From contig CAKPXR010000054.1 in the NCBI GenBank assembly GCA_934202215.1, positions 1-9,423 on the forward strand: a stretch of DNA of 9,423 bases, written 5' to 3'. This document shows positions 1-5,655 of this stretch, piece by piece (position 1 is the stretch's first letter; every line of letters starts with the position of its first letter). The notes under the pieces were generated by a model. That model was not told the origin of the DNA, did not search any database, and worked only from the letters and a program-made list of their open reading frames with translations. The translations under genes were made by a program, and so were the position numbers. The DNA is from an uncultured Veillonella sp. (GTDB lineage Bacteria > Bacillota > Negativicutes > Veillonellales > Veillonellaceae).

Positions 1-174
1 GATCATTCTATTTATACGATGACATTTAATCGTGCTGATAAAACGGTACAACTTATTGATGTTACCGCCTATAATCCACAAGGCTATATGATTGGCTCTG
101 AAACATTGTCAAATACAAAAATACAAATACAAGAAGGAAGTAATCTAGATCACGTGTATCACTTGATTTGGTAA
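1..174 (+). CDS. Small exported-type protein, 3' end only (paralogue of the next gene)
   Basis: The window opens inside this gene; 57 codons and a TAA stop are visible in frame 1. The fragment aligns with the C-terminal half of the protein encoded at 412-786. Shared spacing includes a TFN/EFN strand, a V-T-x-YNP-(Q/K)-G turn, a hydrophilic stretch and a terminal YxLIW. Here the protein ends exactly at LIW, whereas the neighbour adds GDK. The two are therefore tandem paralogues and this one was probably also secreted, although its N-terminus is not visible. No enzymatic motif is present and the function is unknown. No U-rich terminator follows; an 18-bp inverted repeat begins 15 nt after the stop. 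Confidence 0.75.
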   Translation, partial: DHSIYTMTFNRADKTVQLIDVTAYNPQGYMIGSETLSNTKIQIQEGSNLDHVYHLIW

Positions 175-189
175 ATTTCCTCTACTAGT

Positions 190-259
190 AGAAAGGGTTC
201 TATCTCTCATCGACCTCCATAGTTACCTAAGTCGGTCTCAAAGAGATAGAACCCTTTCT
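190..259. repeat. 18-bp perfect inverted repeat with 34-nt interior
   Basis: The arms at 190-207 (AGAAAGGGTTCTATCTCT) and 242-259 are exact reverse complements. The interior can extend the fold with ATCGAC (209-214) against GTCGGT (231-236), including one G-U pair. No U-run follows on either strand, so it is not a standard intrinsic terminator. It may act as an mRNA-stabilising 3' structure for the upstream gene, a 5' leader structure for the gene at 412, or a dispersed repeat element. The sequence cannot decide between these. Confidence 0.75.
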
Positions 260-266
260 GCACATA

Positions 267-282
267 TGATTAAATTTAATCA
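267..282. promoter_or_regulatory. 16-bp perfect palindrome, possible operator
   Basis: TGATTAAATTTAATCA is self-complementary over all 16 bases. It lies 130 bp upstream of the start codon at 412, where a promoter would be expected. A protein-binding role is inferred only from symmetry and position; AT-rich palindromes also arise by chance in such DNA. Confidence 0.35.
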
Positions 283-411
283 AAACTGCGTAGGGGAAAT
301 ATTTAGTTTATGAAGCCCTAATAATTGAGTGCGTTTGTCTTTCATAAAATATTTAGCTTTATCGAATATACTAGATTTCATATTCTTGTATTTAATTCGA
401 GAGGTATTAAT

Positions 412-786
412 ATGAAAAAAACATTGGCAGCTGTTTTAGCAGCAGGCGCTTTATTTATTGGTGGCATTGGTAGTGTTGATGCGGCAAATTGGTATACTGT
501 TGGTACTGATAGCAATGGTATCACTTGGTCCATCGATAATGATTCTGTTAAAAAAGATGACAAAAAAGCTGTTTTGGATATCAAAGCTATGGATTACGAA
601 GGTTATCATTACATCGTAACTGAAGAGTTCAATCATAAAAAACGCGAAGTAAAAGATGTTAAGGTTACTCTTTACAATCCAAAAGGCGAAGTAGTAAAAC
701 AAGAACAACCTAATAAATCCACTCGTAAGGTTGAACAAGGTACTCCTGCATATGCTGTGTACACACTTATCTGGGGTGACAAATAA
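412..786 (+). CDS. Small secreted protein with Sec signal peptide, function unknown
   Basis: This encodes 124 residues. The start at 412 is chosen because GAGAGGT (399-405 region) lies just upstream and the protein then begins with a clean signal peptide: MKK, a hydrophobic core (residues 5-21) and a VDA cleavage site after about A24. An in-frame TTG at 325 would bury this signal behind 29 residues and has no ribosome site. There is no lipobox, so the product should be released to the periplasm or surface. The mature part opens with NWYTVGTDSNG and WSIDNDSVKK, then alternating strand-like segments ending in YTLIWGDK. The layout of short repeated strands resembles surface-adhesin E-like proteins common in Veillonella, but this is a weak similarity. 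The preceding gene is a paralogue, so this is a tandem duplication. A terminator follows at 832. Confidence 0.85.
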   Translation: MKKTLAAVLAAGALFIGGIGSVDAANWYTVGTDSNGITWSIDNDSVKKDDKKAVLDIKAMDYEGYHYIVTEEFNHKKREVKDVKVTLYNPKGEVVKQEQPNKSTRKVEQGTPAYAVYTLIWGDK

Positions 787-831
787 TCTAATCCCTTAAG
801 GGTTATGATTTTTTGTAAAAGCTTCACACAT

Positions 832-862
832 GCACGTTCTCATTAGAGGGCGTGCTTTTTTT
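832..862 (+). terminator. Intrinsic terminator after the secreted-protein gene
   Basis: The stem GCACGTTCTC (832-841) pairs fully with GAGGGCGTGC (846-855), including two G-U pairs, around an ATTA loop, and is followed by seven T. A weaker CCCTTAAGGG hairpin with a short T-run (793-816) precedes it and may give two-step termination. Confidence 0.9.
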
Positions 863-888
863 ATTTTATTTTAATTCCCTAAAAATTA

Positions 889-917
889 GTGAATTATTTG
901 CTTATTCGTGGTACAAT
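889..917 (+). promoter_or_regulatory. Candidate extended -10 promoter for the hydrogenase gene
   Basis: GTGAAT (889-894), a 17-bp spacer, then TACAAT (912-917) preceded by TG one base upstream, the extended -10 arrangement. The -35 is poor and the distance to the start codon is long, so this is tentative. Confidence 0.35.
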
Positions 918-1178
918 GGGACTAATATTACGCATTTTTGAAATTAGTATGTTATTGAAATATGCTCACGCATGATGTCATGTTGAATATCATGGGCAAT
1001 GTTATGTCATCTAGAGAGGGTTGATTGACTATAATTTTGCACAAAAGTGTGACATTTCTACATAGTATAAACTTTCACTATAGCGTATACTATAGGTAAG
1101 ATGTGGAAGTATGCCTTGAGCGCAGTGCTCTGTTGTTTGGTTTATTTCTTCAAAAGGTTTGATAGTTCTAGTTTGTTA

Positions 1179-1190
1179 GAGGAGGTCCTC
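1179..1190 (+). promoter_or_regulatory. Strong ribosome binding site that fixes the hydrogenase start; self-complementary
   Basis: GAGGAGGTCCTC directly precedes ATG at 1191. GGAGG is a near-perfect anti-16S match and decides this start over the in-frame ATG at 1101. The 12 bases can form a GAGG/CCTC hairpin with loop AGGT, which would partly mask the site. Confidence 0.75.
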
Positions 1191-2621
1191 ATGTCTCAAT
1201 ACGAATTTATCGATAAACGTGTGCCGATTGCGCTCGACAATCCATCCATTTATCACGACATTTCTAAGTGTAAAAACTGTACGTTATGCCGTCGCGCTTG
1301 TGCGGACGTAATGAGCGTACTCGACTACTATGATCTTGATGCAAACGGCGATGTGCCTGTATGTATCCACTGTGGTCAATGTGCGGCTGCATGTCCATTC
1401 GACTCCATGCATGCTAAATCCGAGCTTGAAAAGGTGAAAGCAGCTCTTGCAGATCCTGAAAAAATCGTGGTTATCCAAACAGCTCCAGCTGTTCGTGTAG
1501 CTATCGGTGAAGGCTTTGGTTATGAACCAGGCACATTCCTTGAAGGTAAAATGGTTGGTGCTTTGCGCGCATTAGGTGCGGACTATGTAGTAGATACTAA
1601 CTTTGGTGCGGACTTAACAATTATGGAAGAAGCATCTGAGCTTGTAGAACGCCTTAAAAATGGCGGTCAAATTCCTCAGTTCACAAGCTGCTGCCCAGCG
1701 TGGGTACGCTTTGCGGAAATCTACTTCCCTGAATTGATTCCTAACTTGTCTTCCACACGTTCTTGTATCGCTATGGAAGCGGCTATGATTAAAACATACT
1801 TTGCTGAGAAGAAAGGCATTAATCCTAGCAACATCGTGTCTGTATCTGTAAATCCTTGTACGGCTAAAAAAGCAGAAACAAAACGTGAAGAGGAAAATGC
1901 AGCGGCTCGTTTCTATGACGATGAATCCCTTGGTATGGATACAGATATTTCCATTACAACTCGTGAGTTCATCCGTTGGATTCAAGAGGAAAACCTCGAC
2001 TTCAATGCCATTGAAGAATCTCAATTCGATGACTTAATCGGTATGGAAACTGGTGCATCCATCATCTTCGGTAACACTGGCGGTGTTATGGAAGCAGCTA
2101 TGCGTACAGCGTACAAGCTCATCACTGATAAAGAGCCACCTCCATATGCATTGACTCATCTTGAAGATGTTCGCGGTATGCAAGGTGTAAAAGAAGCGAC
2201 TGTTCAATTGGGCGATGATGTAACATTATCTGTTGCAGTAGTTCATGGCGGTAAAAATACACGTGATTTCCTTAATGCATTGAAAGACAGCGACAAACAC
2301 TACGACTTCATCGAAGTTATGGCGTGCCCAGGCGGTTGTATCGGTGGTGGTGGTCAACCACGCACTAAATTGCCTCAAGCAGTGAAAACTAAGGAAGCTC
2401 GTATCGGCGGCCTTTACGAAGCGGATGAAAACTATAAATGGGTTGCTTCCTATGAAAACCCAGAAATCCAAGCATTGTACAAAGATTTCTTGGGCGAACC
2501 GTTGGGCCATAAAGCACACGAACTCTTGCATACACATTATACAGACCGCAGCGCAGTCCTTGGTGATCGCAAGGATGTGACACCTGAAACATGTCCAACA
2601 TCTCCTAAATATAAAGGTTAA
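1191..2621 (+). CDS. hydA: [FeFe] hydrogenase, monomeric, ferredoxin-type N-terminus
   Basis: The 476-aa iron-only hydrogenase interconverts protons and H2, probably with reduced ferredoxin in the cytoplasm. An N-terminal 2x[4Fe-4S] domain has Cys27/30/33/37 and Cys58/61/64/68. The H-cluster motifs are TSCCPAW (165-171), NPCTAKKAE (221-229) and EVMACPGGCIGGGGQP (375-390). Ligands by alignment to Clostridium CpI are Cys168, Cys223, Cys379 and Cys383. The proton path is kept: Cys167, Glu147, Glu150, Arg154, Ser187. Lys226 matches CpI Lys358. Oddities are Asn221 where group A enzymes have Met (CpI 353), and SCIAM (191-195) where they have SPQQ, suggesting a group B-like enzyme. A 26-residue tail follows the usual HELLHTHY end. 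There are no [2Fe-2S] or HydB/HydC neighbours, and the maturases HydEFG must lie elsewhere. Confidence 0.95.
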   Translation: MSQYEFIDKRVPIALDNPSIYHDISKCKNCTLCRRACADVMSVLDYYDLDANGDVPVCIHCGQCAAACPFDSMHAKSELEKVKAALADPEKIVVIQTAPAVRVAIGEGFGYEPGTFLEGKMVGALRALGADYVVDTNFGADLTIMEEASELVERLKNGGQIPQFTSCCPAWVRFAEIYFPELIPNLSSTRSCIAMEAAMIKTYFAEKKGINPSNIVSVSVNPCTAKKAETKREEENAAARFYDDESLGMDTDISITTREFIRWIQEENLDFNAIEESQFDDLIGMETGASIIFGNTGGVMEAAMRTAYKLITDKEPPPYALTHLEDVRGMQGVKEATVQLGDDVTLSVAVVHGGKNTRDFLNALKDSDKHYDFIEVMACPGGCIGGGGQPRTKLPQAVKTKEARIGGLYEADENYKWVASYENPEIQALYKDFLGEPLGHKAHELLHTHYTDRSAVLGDRKDVTPETCPTSPKYKG

Positions 2622-2740
2622 TCATATTACTGATTAGCTGAGTATGAGTTGTTTCGTCTTGGCTCTGAATACATGAGTTTATACATAATGTAATTAGACT
2701 GTAAGCGACTTAGAATATTGAGTACTAACTGAACAAAAAT

Positions 2741-2829
2741 AAATCCTACGGGTCATGAGTGACGTGATACTTGTGTAGCCTATAACTACTATGAGTGTCA
2801 CCTTACATGTGATTCGTAGGATTTTTATT
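2741..2829 (+). terminator. Terminator-like stem with a branched 64-nt loop
   Basis: AAATCCTACG (2741-2750) pairs exactly with CGTAGGATTT (2815-2824), followed by TTATTT. The loop contains three further hairpins: GTCA/TGAC (2752-2763, 4-nt loop), an arm of about 10 bp with one bulge (2769-2796, 7-nt loop CCTATAA), and TCAC/GTGA (2798-2812, 7-nt loop). The whole can draw as a four-way junction. Position and T-rich flank suggest it ends the hydrogenase transcript; A-rich sequence before the left arm may allow use from the other strand too. Confidence 0.6.
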
Positions 2830-2906
2830 TCTACTTTTCAACTTTATTATGATAAATTGATATAGAATTTATCTTTTATCATGAGGAAAAGATGAATTAT
2901 ATAGTG

Positions 2907-2912
2907 TATAAT
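2907..2912 (+). promoter_or_regulatory. Candidate -10 box for the GH3 lipoprotein gene
   Basis: TATAAT is a perfect -10 hexamer 50 bp before the start codon at 2963. No recognisable -35 is present 16-18 bp upstream, so activity may need an activator or be weak. Confidence 0.35.
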
Positions 2913-2962
2913 ATATAAACAGGTGATATGTAAGAGAGTACTGCAAGGAGTTTTGAGGAGAG

Positions 2963-4111
2963 ATGAACTTGTTATTACGGCGTGTCCTATGTGGCATAGC
3001 CTTGATAGTCGCTGTTATCGGTGCTGCCGGATGCCAACATGAGAGTCAGGCAGAGCAGGAAGAGGTACGTACTATATCGTATCGGGCTGTCATGCAATCA
3101 GATAAGCCTGTTCCAGAAAAGGTGAATACCTGGCTTGGGGCTATGTCTCAAGAGGATAAGATAGGCCAGCTAATGATGATTAGCCTTCATGGCAACACGG
3201 TGGGACAGTCTCAAAAGGATGTAATCCGCAAATATCGTGTGAGCGGCATTATGCTTACAAATGAAAATTTACATAATAAAGATCAAGTAAGAGCTTTCAC
3301 AAAAGACATCATGCAAACAGCCACAACCGCTAGTATGGTAACGCCATATATAGGGATTAATAGGGATAAGGTGTTGCGTTCGAATGAAAGTTTCTTGCGC
3401 TTGCCAGAGCCAAATCGTTGGGGCCAATTGCCGATGGAACGAATTATCAATTTAGTTACTCGGTCGGCTATTGAAATGCGAGATCTGGGCTTTAATCTTG
3501 TTATGGGACCTAATGCAAACCTTGGCATCCCGAATGTGTCCTATACATCTGACCCTACTTGGGCGGGACATATGGATCTTGCCATGGCGGAGCGCTATCA
3601 AATCAATCAAATGTGGTTTGGCTATAACTACTTCCCAACGGTGAGCCTTGGTGATACGTCATTTGGAACGGCTAATGAGGCGAAAGCATATCTCAATAAT
3701 ACGGATGTAGCCGTATTCAAACGTCTCATTTCACAGACGACAGCGAACACATATATGCTCGTTATGAGCCATGTGCAAATCCCTGCCATCGATAATGCAC
3801 ATTTGGCGAGTACCTCTAAAGCCATCATTACAGATTGGCTACGACATGATCTTGGATATAATGGAGTGGTCATGACAGACCGTATCGATGTAGGCGCTTT
3901 GCAAGCGAACCAAAAGATAGGGGACTTTGCCGTATCTTCCATTGTGGCTGGCAGTGATCTGGTCCTCGTTGATGCAGATACTGTTCATATCGATGAAGTA
4001 CATCGTGCACTAACACAAGCGGTGGCGAATGGAACCATTACGAATGACCGACTCAATGATGCGGTTAAGCATATTCTACTTATGAAGATGCAAACTCAAA
4101 TACAACAATAA
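2963..4111 (+). CDS. GH3 / NagZ-like lipoprotein with degenerate active site
   Basis: This 382-aa protein has a lipoprotein signal: RR, a hydrophobic core (8-22) and Cys24 after AAG. The rest follows the N-terminal (beta/alpha)8 domain of glycoside hydrolase family 3, which in NagZ removes N-acetylglucosamine from muropeptides. Family marks are EDKIGQLMM, SGIMLTNEN, SDP and GVVMTDRIDVGAL with nucleophile Asp306. Other signatures are lost. KHFPGHG with its DSH loop reads YNYFPTVS (221-228). The IDQEGGRV segment reads INRDKVLR (132-139). PVLDV reads PNANL. The acid/base His-Asp pair and main sugar-binding Asp and Lys are therefore missing, so it may be a pseudoenzyme that binds peptidoglycan, or it may use a changed mechanism. 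It stands alone as a transcription unit. GAGGAG lies only 2 nt before the ATG, and a TTG at 2969 is a possible alternative start. Confidence 0.85.
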   Translation: MNLLLRRVLCGIALIVAVIGAAGCQHESQAEQEEVRTISYRAVMQSDKPVPEKVNTWLGAMSQEDKIGQLMMISLHGNTVGQSQKDVIRKYRVSGIMLTNENLHNKDQVRAFTKDIMQTATTASMVTPYIGINRDKVLRSNESFLRLPEPNRWGQLPMERIINLVTRSAIEMRDLGFNLVMGPNANLGIPNVSYTSDPTWAGHMDLAMAERYQINQMWFGYNYFPTVSLGDTSFGTANEAKAYLNNTDVAVFKRLISQTTANTYMLVMSHVQIPAIDNAHLASTSKAIITDWLRHDLGYNGVVMTDRIDVGALQANQKIGDFAVSSIVAGSDLVLVDADTVHIDEVHRALTQAVANGTITNDRLNDAVKHILLMKMQTQIQQ

Positions 4112-4146
4112 AGACGTGCTATACCATAGGGTAGCACGTCTTTTTT
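4112..4146 (+). terminator. Intrinsic terminator after the GH3 lipoprotein gene
   Basis: AGACGTGCTA (4112-4121) pairs perfectly with TAGCACGTCT (4132-4141), with a 10-nt loop that can add two more pairs, and runs into TTTTTT. It starts at the stop codon. Confidence 0.93.
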
Positions 4147-4306
4147 ATATACTATATTTTGCATAGTAATTTAGTAATAGTATTAGCAGAAATATAGTAA
4201 ATATAAGGCTTCTCATTATTAGATGTGTAAAAAGTGAACCATTGAATAAGTATATTTTATGCGTAAAAATTTTAACATAATAAAAAGTCATGTTAATAAT
4301 ATGAAA

Positions 4307-4341
4307 ATAAATTTAAATTTGTTTTAAATTTATGATATAAT
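4307..4341 (+). promoter_or_regulatory. Extended -10 promoter inside an 11-bp inverted repeat
   Basis: TGATATAAT (4333-4341) is a perfect extended -10. Directly before it lie the arms ATAAATTTAAA (4307-4317) and TTTAAATTTAT (4323-4333), exact reverse complements with a 5-bp spacer, covering the -35 zone and touching the TG of the -10. A regulator bound here would block or replace -35 contact. The promoter reading is fairly secure; the operator is an inference. Confidence 0.6.
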
Positions 4342-4372
4342 AATCTCCATAGAATGTTGGAGGTGAGAGTAT

Positions 4373-5437
4373 ATGAATTTTGTGGGACGTGCTGAGATTA
4401 TTGAGAGTATCCAGTCCCGTGTTGCGATGGGTCAAATGAGTTTGTGTGTTGTATATGGCCCACATCGTAGTGGCAAATCTTATGTGGCCTCCCAGCTCGT
4501 ACGACGTCATAAGGCGTTATACTTGGCGGGGCGCATAGCTAATGAAGCCATTCATGTAGCTGATATGAACCGAGCTCTTGAGGCACGTTTTGTTCCTACC
4601 GATGGGCAGGACAAATTCGAACCGATTACTAGCTTGCAAGAGGCTTTTGAGGGTCTTTTTGAAGATAGTGTGAAAACGCCTCAGACAGTGGTGATCGATG
4701 ATTATCCATCCTTGGTGGAGGCTGTACCACAGTTTCCCATTTATTTGAGTGATTTGTTAGAGGCCTATCAAGAAACAAGCCATTTGAATATTATTTTGAT
4801 GGCGAATGGATTAGAGCAACTCGATGGCCGTATCATTGGTGAGCGTAGCTTAATAGGTCCCTATGTGTCAGAATACTTTGAGGTGAAACCATTCTCTTTG
4901 GTTGACATGAAATCCTTGGGGCTTCACTATGCTAAAGATGACTTGCGTACTGTGTTTGCCGTAACAGGCGGTTTGCCTGCGTATGTACATTACTTTGATA
5001 ATGGTGAAAGTATCGATACGAATATTATTAATTTATTCTTCTCTGTATCAGGTGCTCTCTTCGAAGAAACGCAGCATATCTTACATCGAGATATGAAAAA
5101 TATAACAGGTGCTAATGCAATCCTATCTGGCCTTGCTACACTTGAGAGACCATACTATGTGGAGCTGTTGCAAGCTAGCCAAATTAAAAGCGGCACCTTT
5201 ACATCTCGCTTAAATGACTTGATGGCGATGGGCCTTGTAGGTCGTATCCAAGCGAATAGCCGTGGCCCTGCGAAATACGCTGATTATCACTTCACAAATA
5301 GCATGTTCCATTTCTGGTACCGCTATGTGTATAAATATTGGGGGGACATTGTTCGTGGTAACGGTGCAGACGTGTACCGCACCTACGTAAAACCACAATT
5401 GAAAGACTTTGTGGAAGCCTCCTGTATCGCCATGTAA
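4373..5437 (+). CDS. STAND-type P-loop ATPase (archaeal ATPase family), C-terminally truncated
   Basis: This 354-aa cytoplasmic NTPase starts with the family opening FVGRAEII. Walker A is GPHRSGKS (29-36) and Walker B is TVVIDDYP (105-112); Asp110 stands where many relatives have the catalytic Glu. The sensor and lid region (about 130-200) includes TGGLPAYVHYF. A winged-helix segment (about 250-305) ends in the usual DYHFTNSMFHFWYRYVY. Relatives of roughly 450-470 residues continue into DUF234, a PD-(D/E)xK-like domain. This one stops at LKDFVEASCIAM, just where that domain begins. Traces of the missing part follow the stop codon in other frames. The role of the family is poorly known and a link to mobile elements or defence is often suspected. 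GGAGG at 4359-4363 sets the start. No terminator was seen directly after the stop. Confidence 0.85.
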   Translation: MNFVGRAEIIESIQSRVAMGQMSLCVVYGPHRSGKSYVASQLVRRHKALYLAGRIANEAIHVADMNRALEARFVPTDGQDKFEPITSLQEAFEGLFEDSVKTPQTVVIDDYPSLVEAVPQFPIYLSDLLEAYQETSHLNIILMANGLEQLDGRIIGERSLIGPYVSEYFEVKPFSLVDMKSLGLHYAKDDLRTVFAVTGGLPAYVHYFDNGESIDTNIINLFFSVSGALFEETQHILHRDMKNITGANAILSGLATLERPYYVELLQASQIKSGTFTSRLNDLMAMGLVGRIQANSRGPAKYADYHFTNSMFHFWYRYVYKYWGDIVRGNGADVYRTYVKPQLKDFVEASCIAM

Positions 5438-5556
5438 GCAGACAATTAACTCTTTTTGTATTGGTTATTTCGATATGCCATTTTTATTTTCAGCAATTAC
5501 CGACCAAGATGGATAGTTCTGTCCTTTTAGAAACAGAAATTAATATTAGATTGTAA
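5433..5556 (+). pseudogene. Decayed remnant of the DUF234 domain of the preceding ATPase
   Basis: Reading from 5433 in the +1 frame relative to the ATPase gives a stretch of 26 codons including IGYFDMPFLFSAIT, similar in pattern to the LPFxFxxIGRWW segment of DUF234. A further +1 shift from 5506 gives KMDSSVLLETEINIRL. That recalls the family's TEIDI segment, with the acidic D changed to N. Two frame changes and lost sequence between them would explain why the ATPase ends early. The match is by eye on short strings and could partly be chance. Confidence 0.5.
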
Positions 5557-5565
5557 CAGAATATG

Positions 5566-5583
5566 AAGGAATTCTAAGGAATT
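5566..5583. repeat. Two copies of AAGGAATT with 10-bp period
   Basis: AAGGAATT occurs at 5566-5573 and 5576-5583, on the same face of the helix, between the ATPase remnant and the leader of the sigma-like gene. A related AAGGAAT starts the palindrome at 6868-6879 before the 6962 gene. Either a binding site or chance. Confidence 0.25.
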
Positions 5584-5595
5584 GCTGATTTGTCA

Positions 5596-5655
5596 AAATC
5601 CCCTTTCCACGCTATTGTGTAGATAAGCGCTATGCCATGGCAGGAAAGGGGATTT
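5596..5655 (+). promoter_or_regulatory. 13-bp inverted repeat enclosing the ribosome binding site of the sigma-like gene
   Basis: AAATCCCCTTTCC (5596-5608) is the exact complement of GGAAAGGGGATTT (5643-5655). The right arm contains the only ribosome-site-like sequence (GGAAAGGGG) before the ATG at 5656. The folded mRNA would hide the site, with the start codon abutting the stem. The 34-nt interior has a CGCT/AGCG pair and the palindrome GCCATGGC. No U-run follows, so control of translation, or binding by an RNA or protein, is more likely than termination. Confidence 0.6.

Larger units (their letters stand above)
863..1190. other. Leader region upstream of the hydrogenase gene, no gene seen
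   Basis: This 328-bp AT-rich stretch has no convincing ORF. It holds a candidate promoter (889-917) and a second isolated TATAAT at 1030-1035 with no good -35. It also has small repeats: ATTAGT at 885 and 943 with the inverse ACTAAT at 921; CATGAT (971-976) against ATCATG (989-994); ATGTCAT twice; and ACTATAG twice with a 12-bp period (1078-1096 region). If transcription starts near 924 the leader would be about 265 nt long, leaving room for regulation by redox or metabolite signals. No known riboswitch motif was recognised. Confidence 0.5.
2622..2962. other. Intergenic region between hydrogenase and GH3 lipoprotein genes
   Basis: I see no ORF in these 341 bp. From 2622 to 2740 there is unremarkable sequence. 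A structured terminator occupies 2741-2829. The remainder is AT-rich and contains TATAAT at 2907-2912, about 50 bp ahead of the next start codon, which fits a -10 element although no good -35 lies 16-18 bp upstream. Two purine-rich ribosome-site-like segments, AAGGAG (2945-2950) and GAGGAG (2955-2960), precede the ATG. Confidence 0.55.

Noticed and set aside
325..411. Upstream TTG start for the secreted protein
   Set aside because: It would place 29 residues ahead of a canonical signal peptide and has no ribosome site.
1101..1190. In-frame extension of the hydrogenase giving a hydrophobic 30-residue N-terminus
   Set aside because: No ribosome site precedes ATG 1101, while GGAGG lies right before 1191, and the family normally starts close to the ferredoxin domain.
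1614..2601. Minus-strand ORFs inside the hydrogenase gene and elsewhere
   Set aside because: They lack ribosome sites, show low-complexity or Cys-rich unnatural composition, and mirror the coding frames of real + strand genes.
2741..2824. tRNA gene
   Set aside because: The fold is superficially cloverleaf-like, but the closing stem is too long, the middle loop lacks U33, and the T-arm and D-arm consensus bases are missing.
5632..5655. ATG 5632 as start of the sigma-like gene
   Set aside because: No ribosome site precedes it; it falls in the loop of the leader hairpin, and a purine-rich site precedes ATG 5656.
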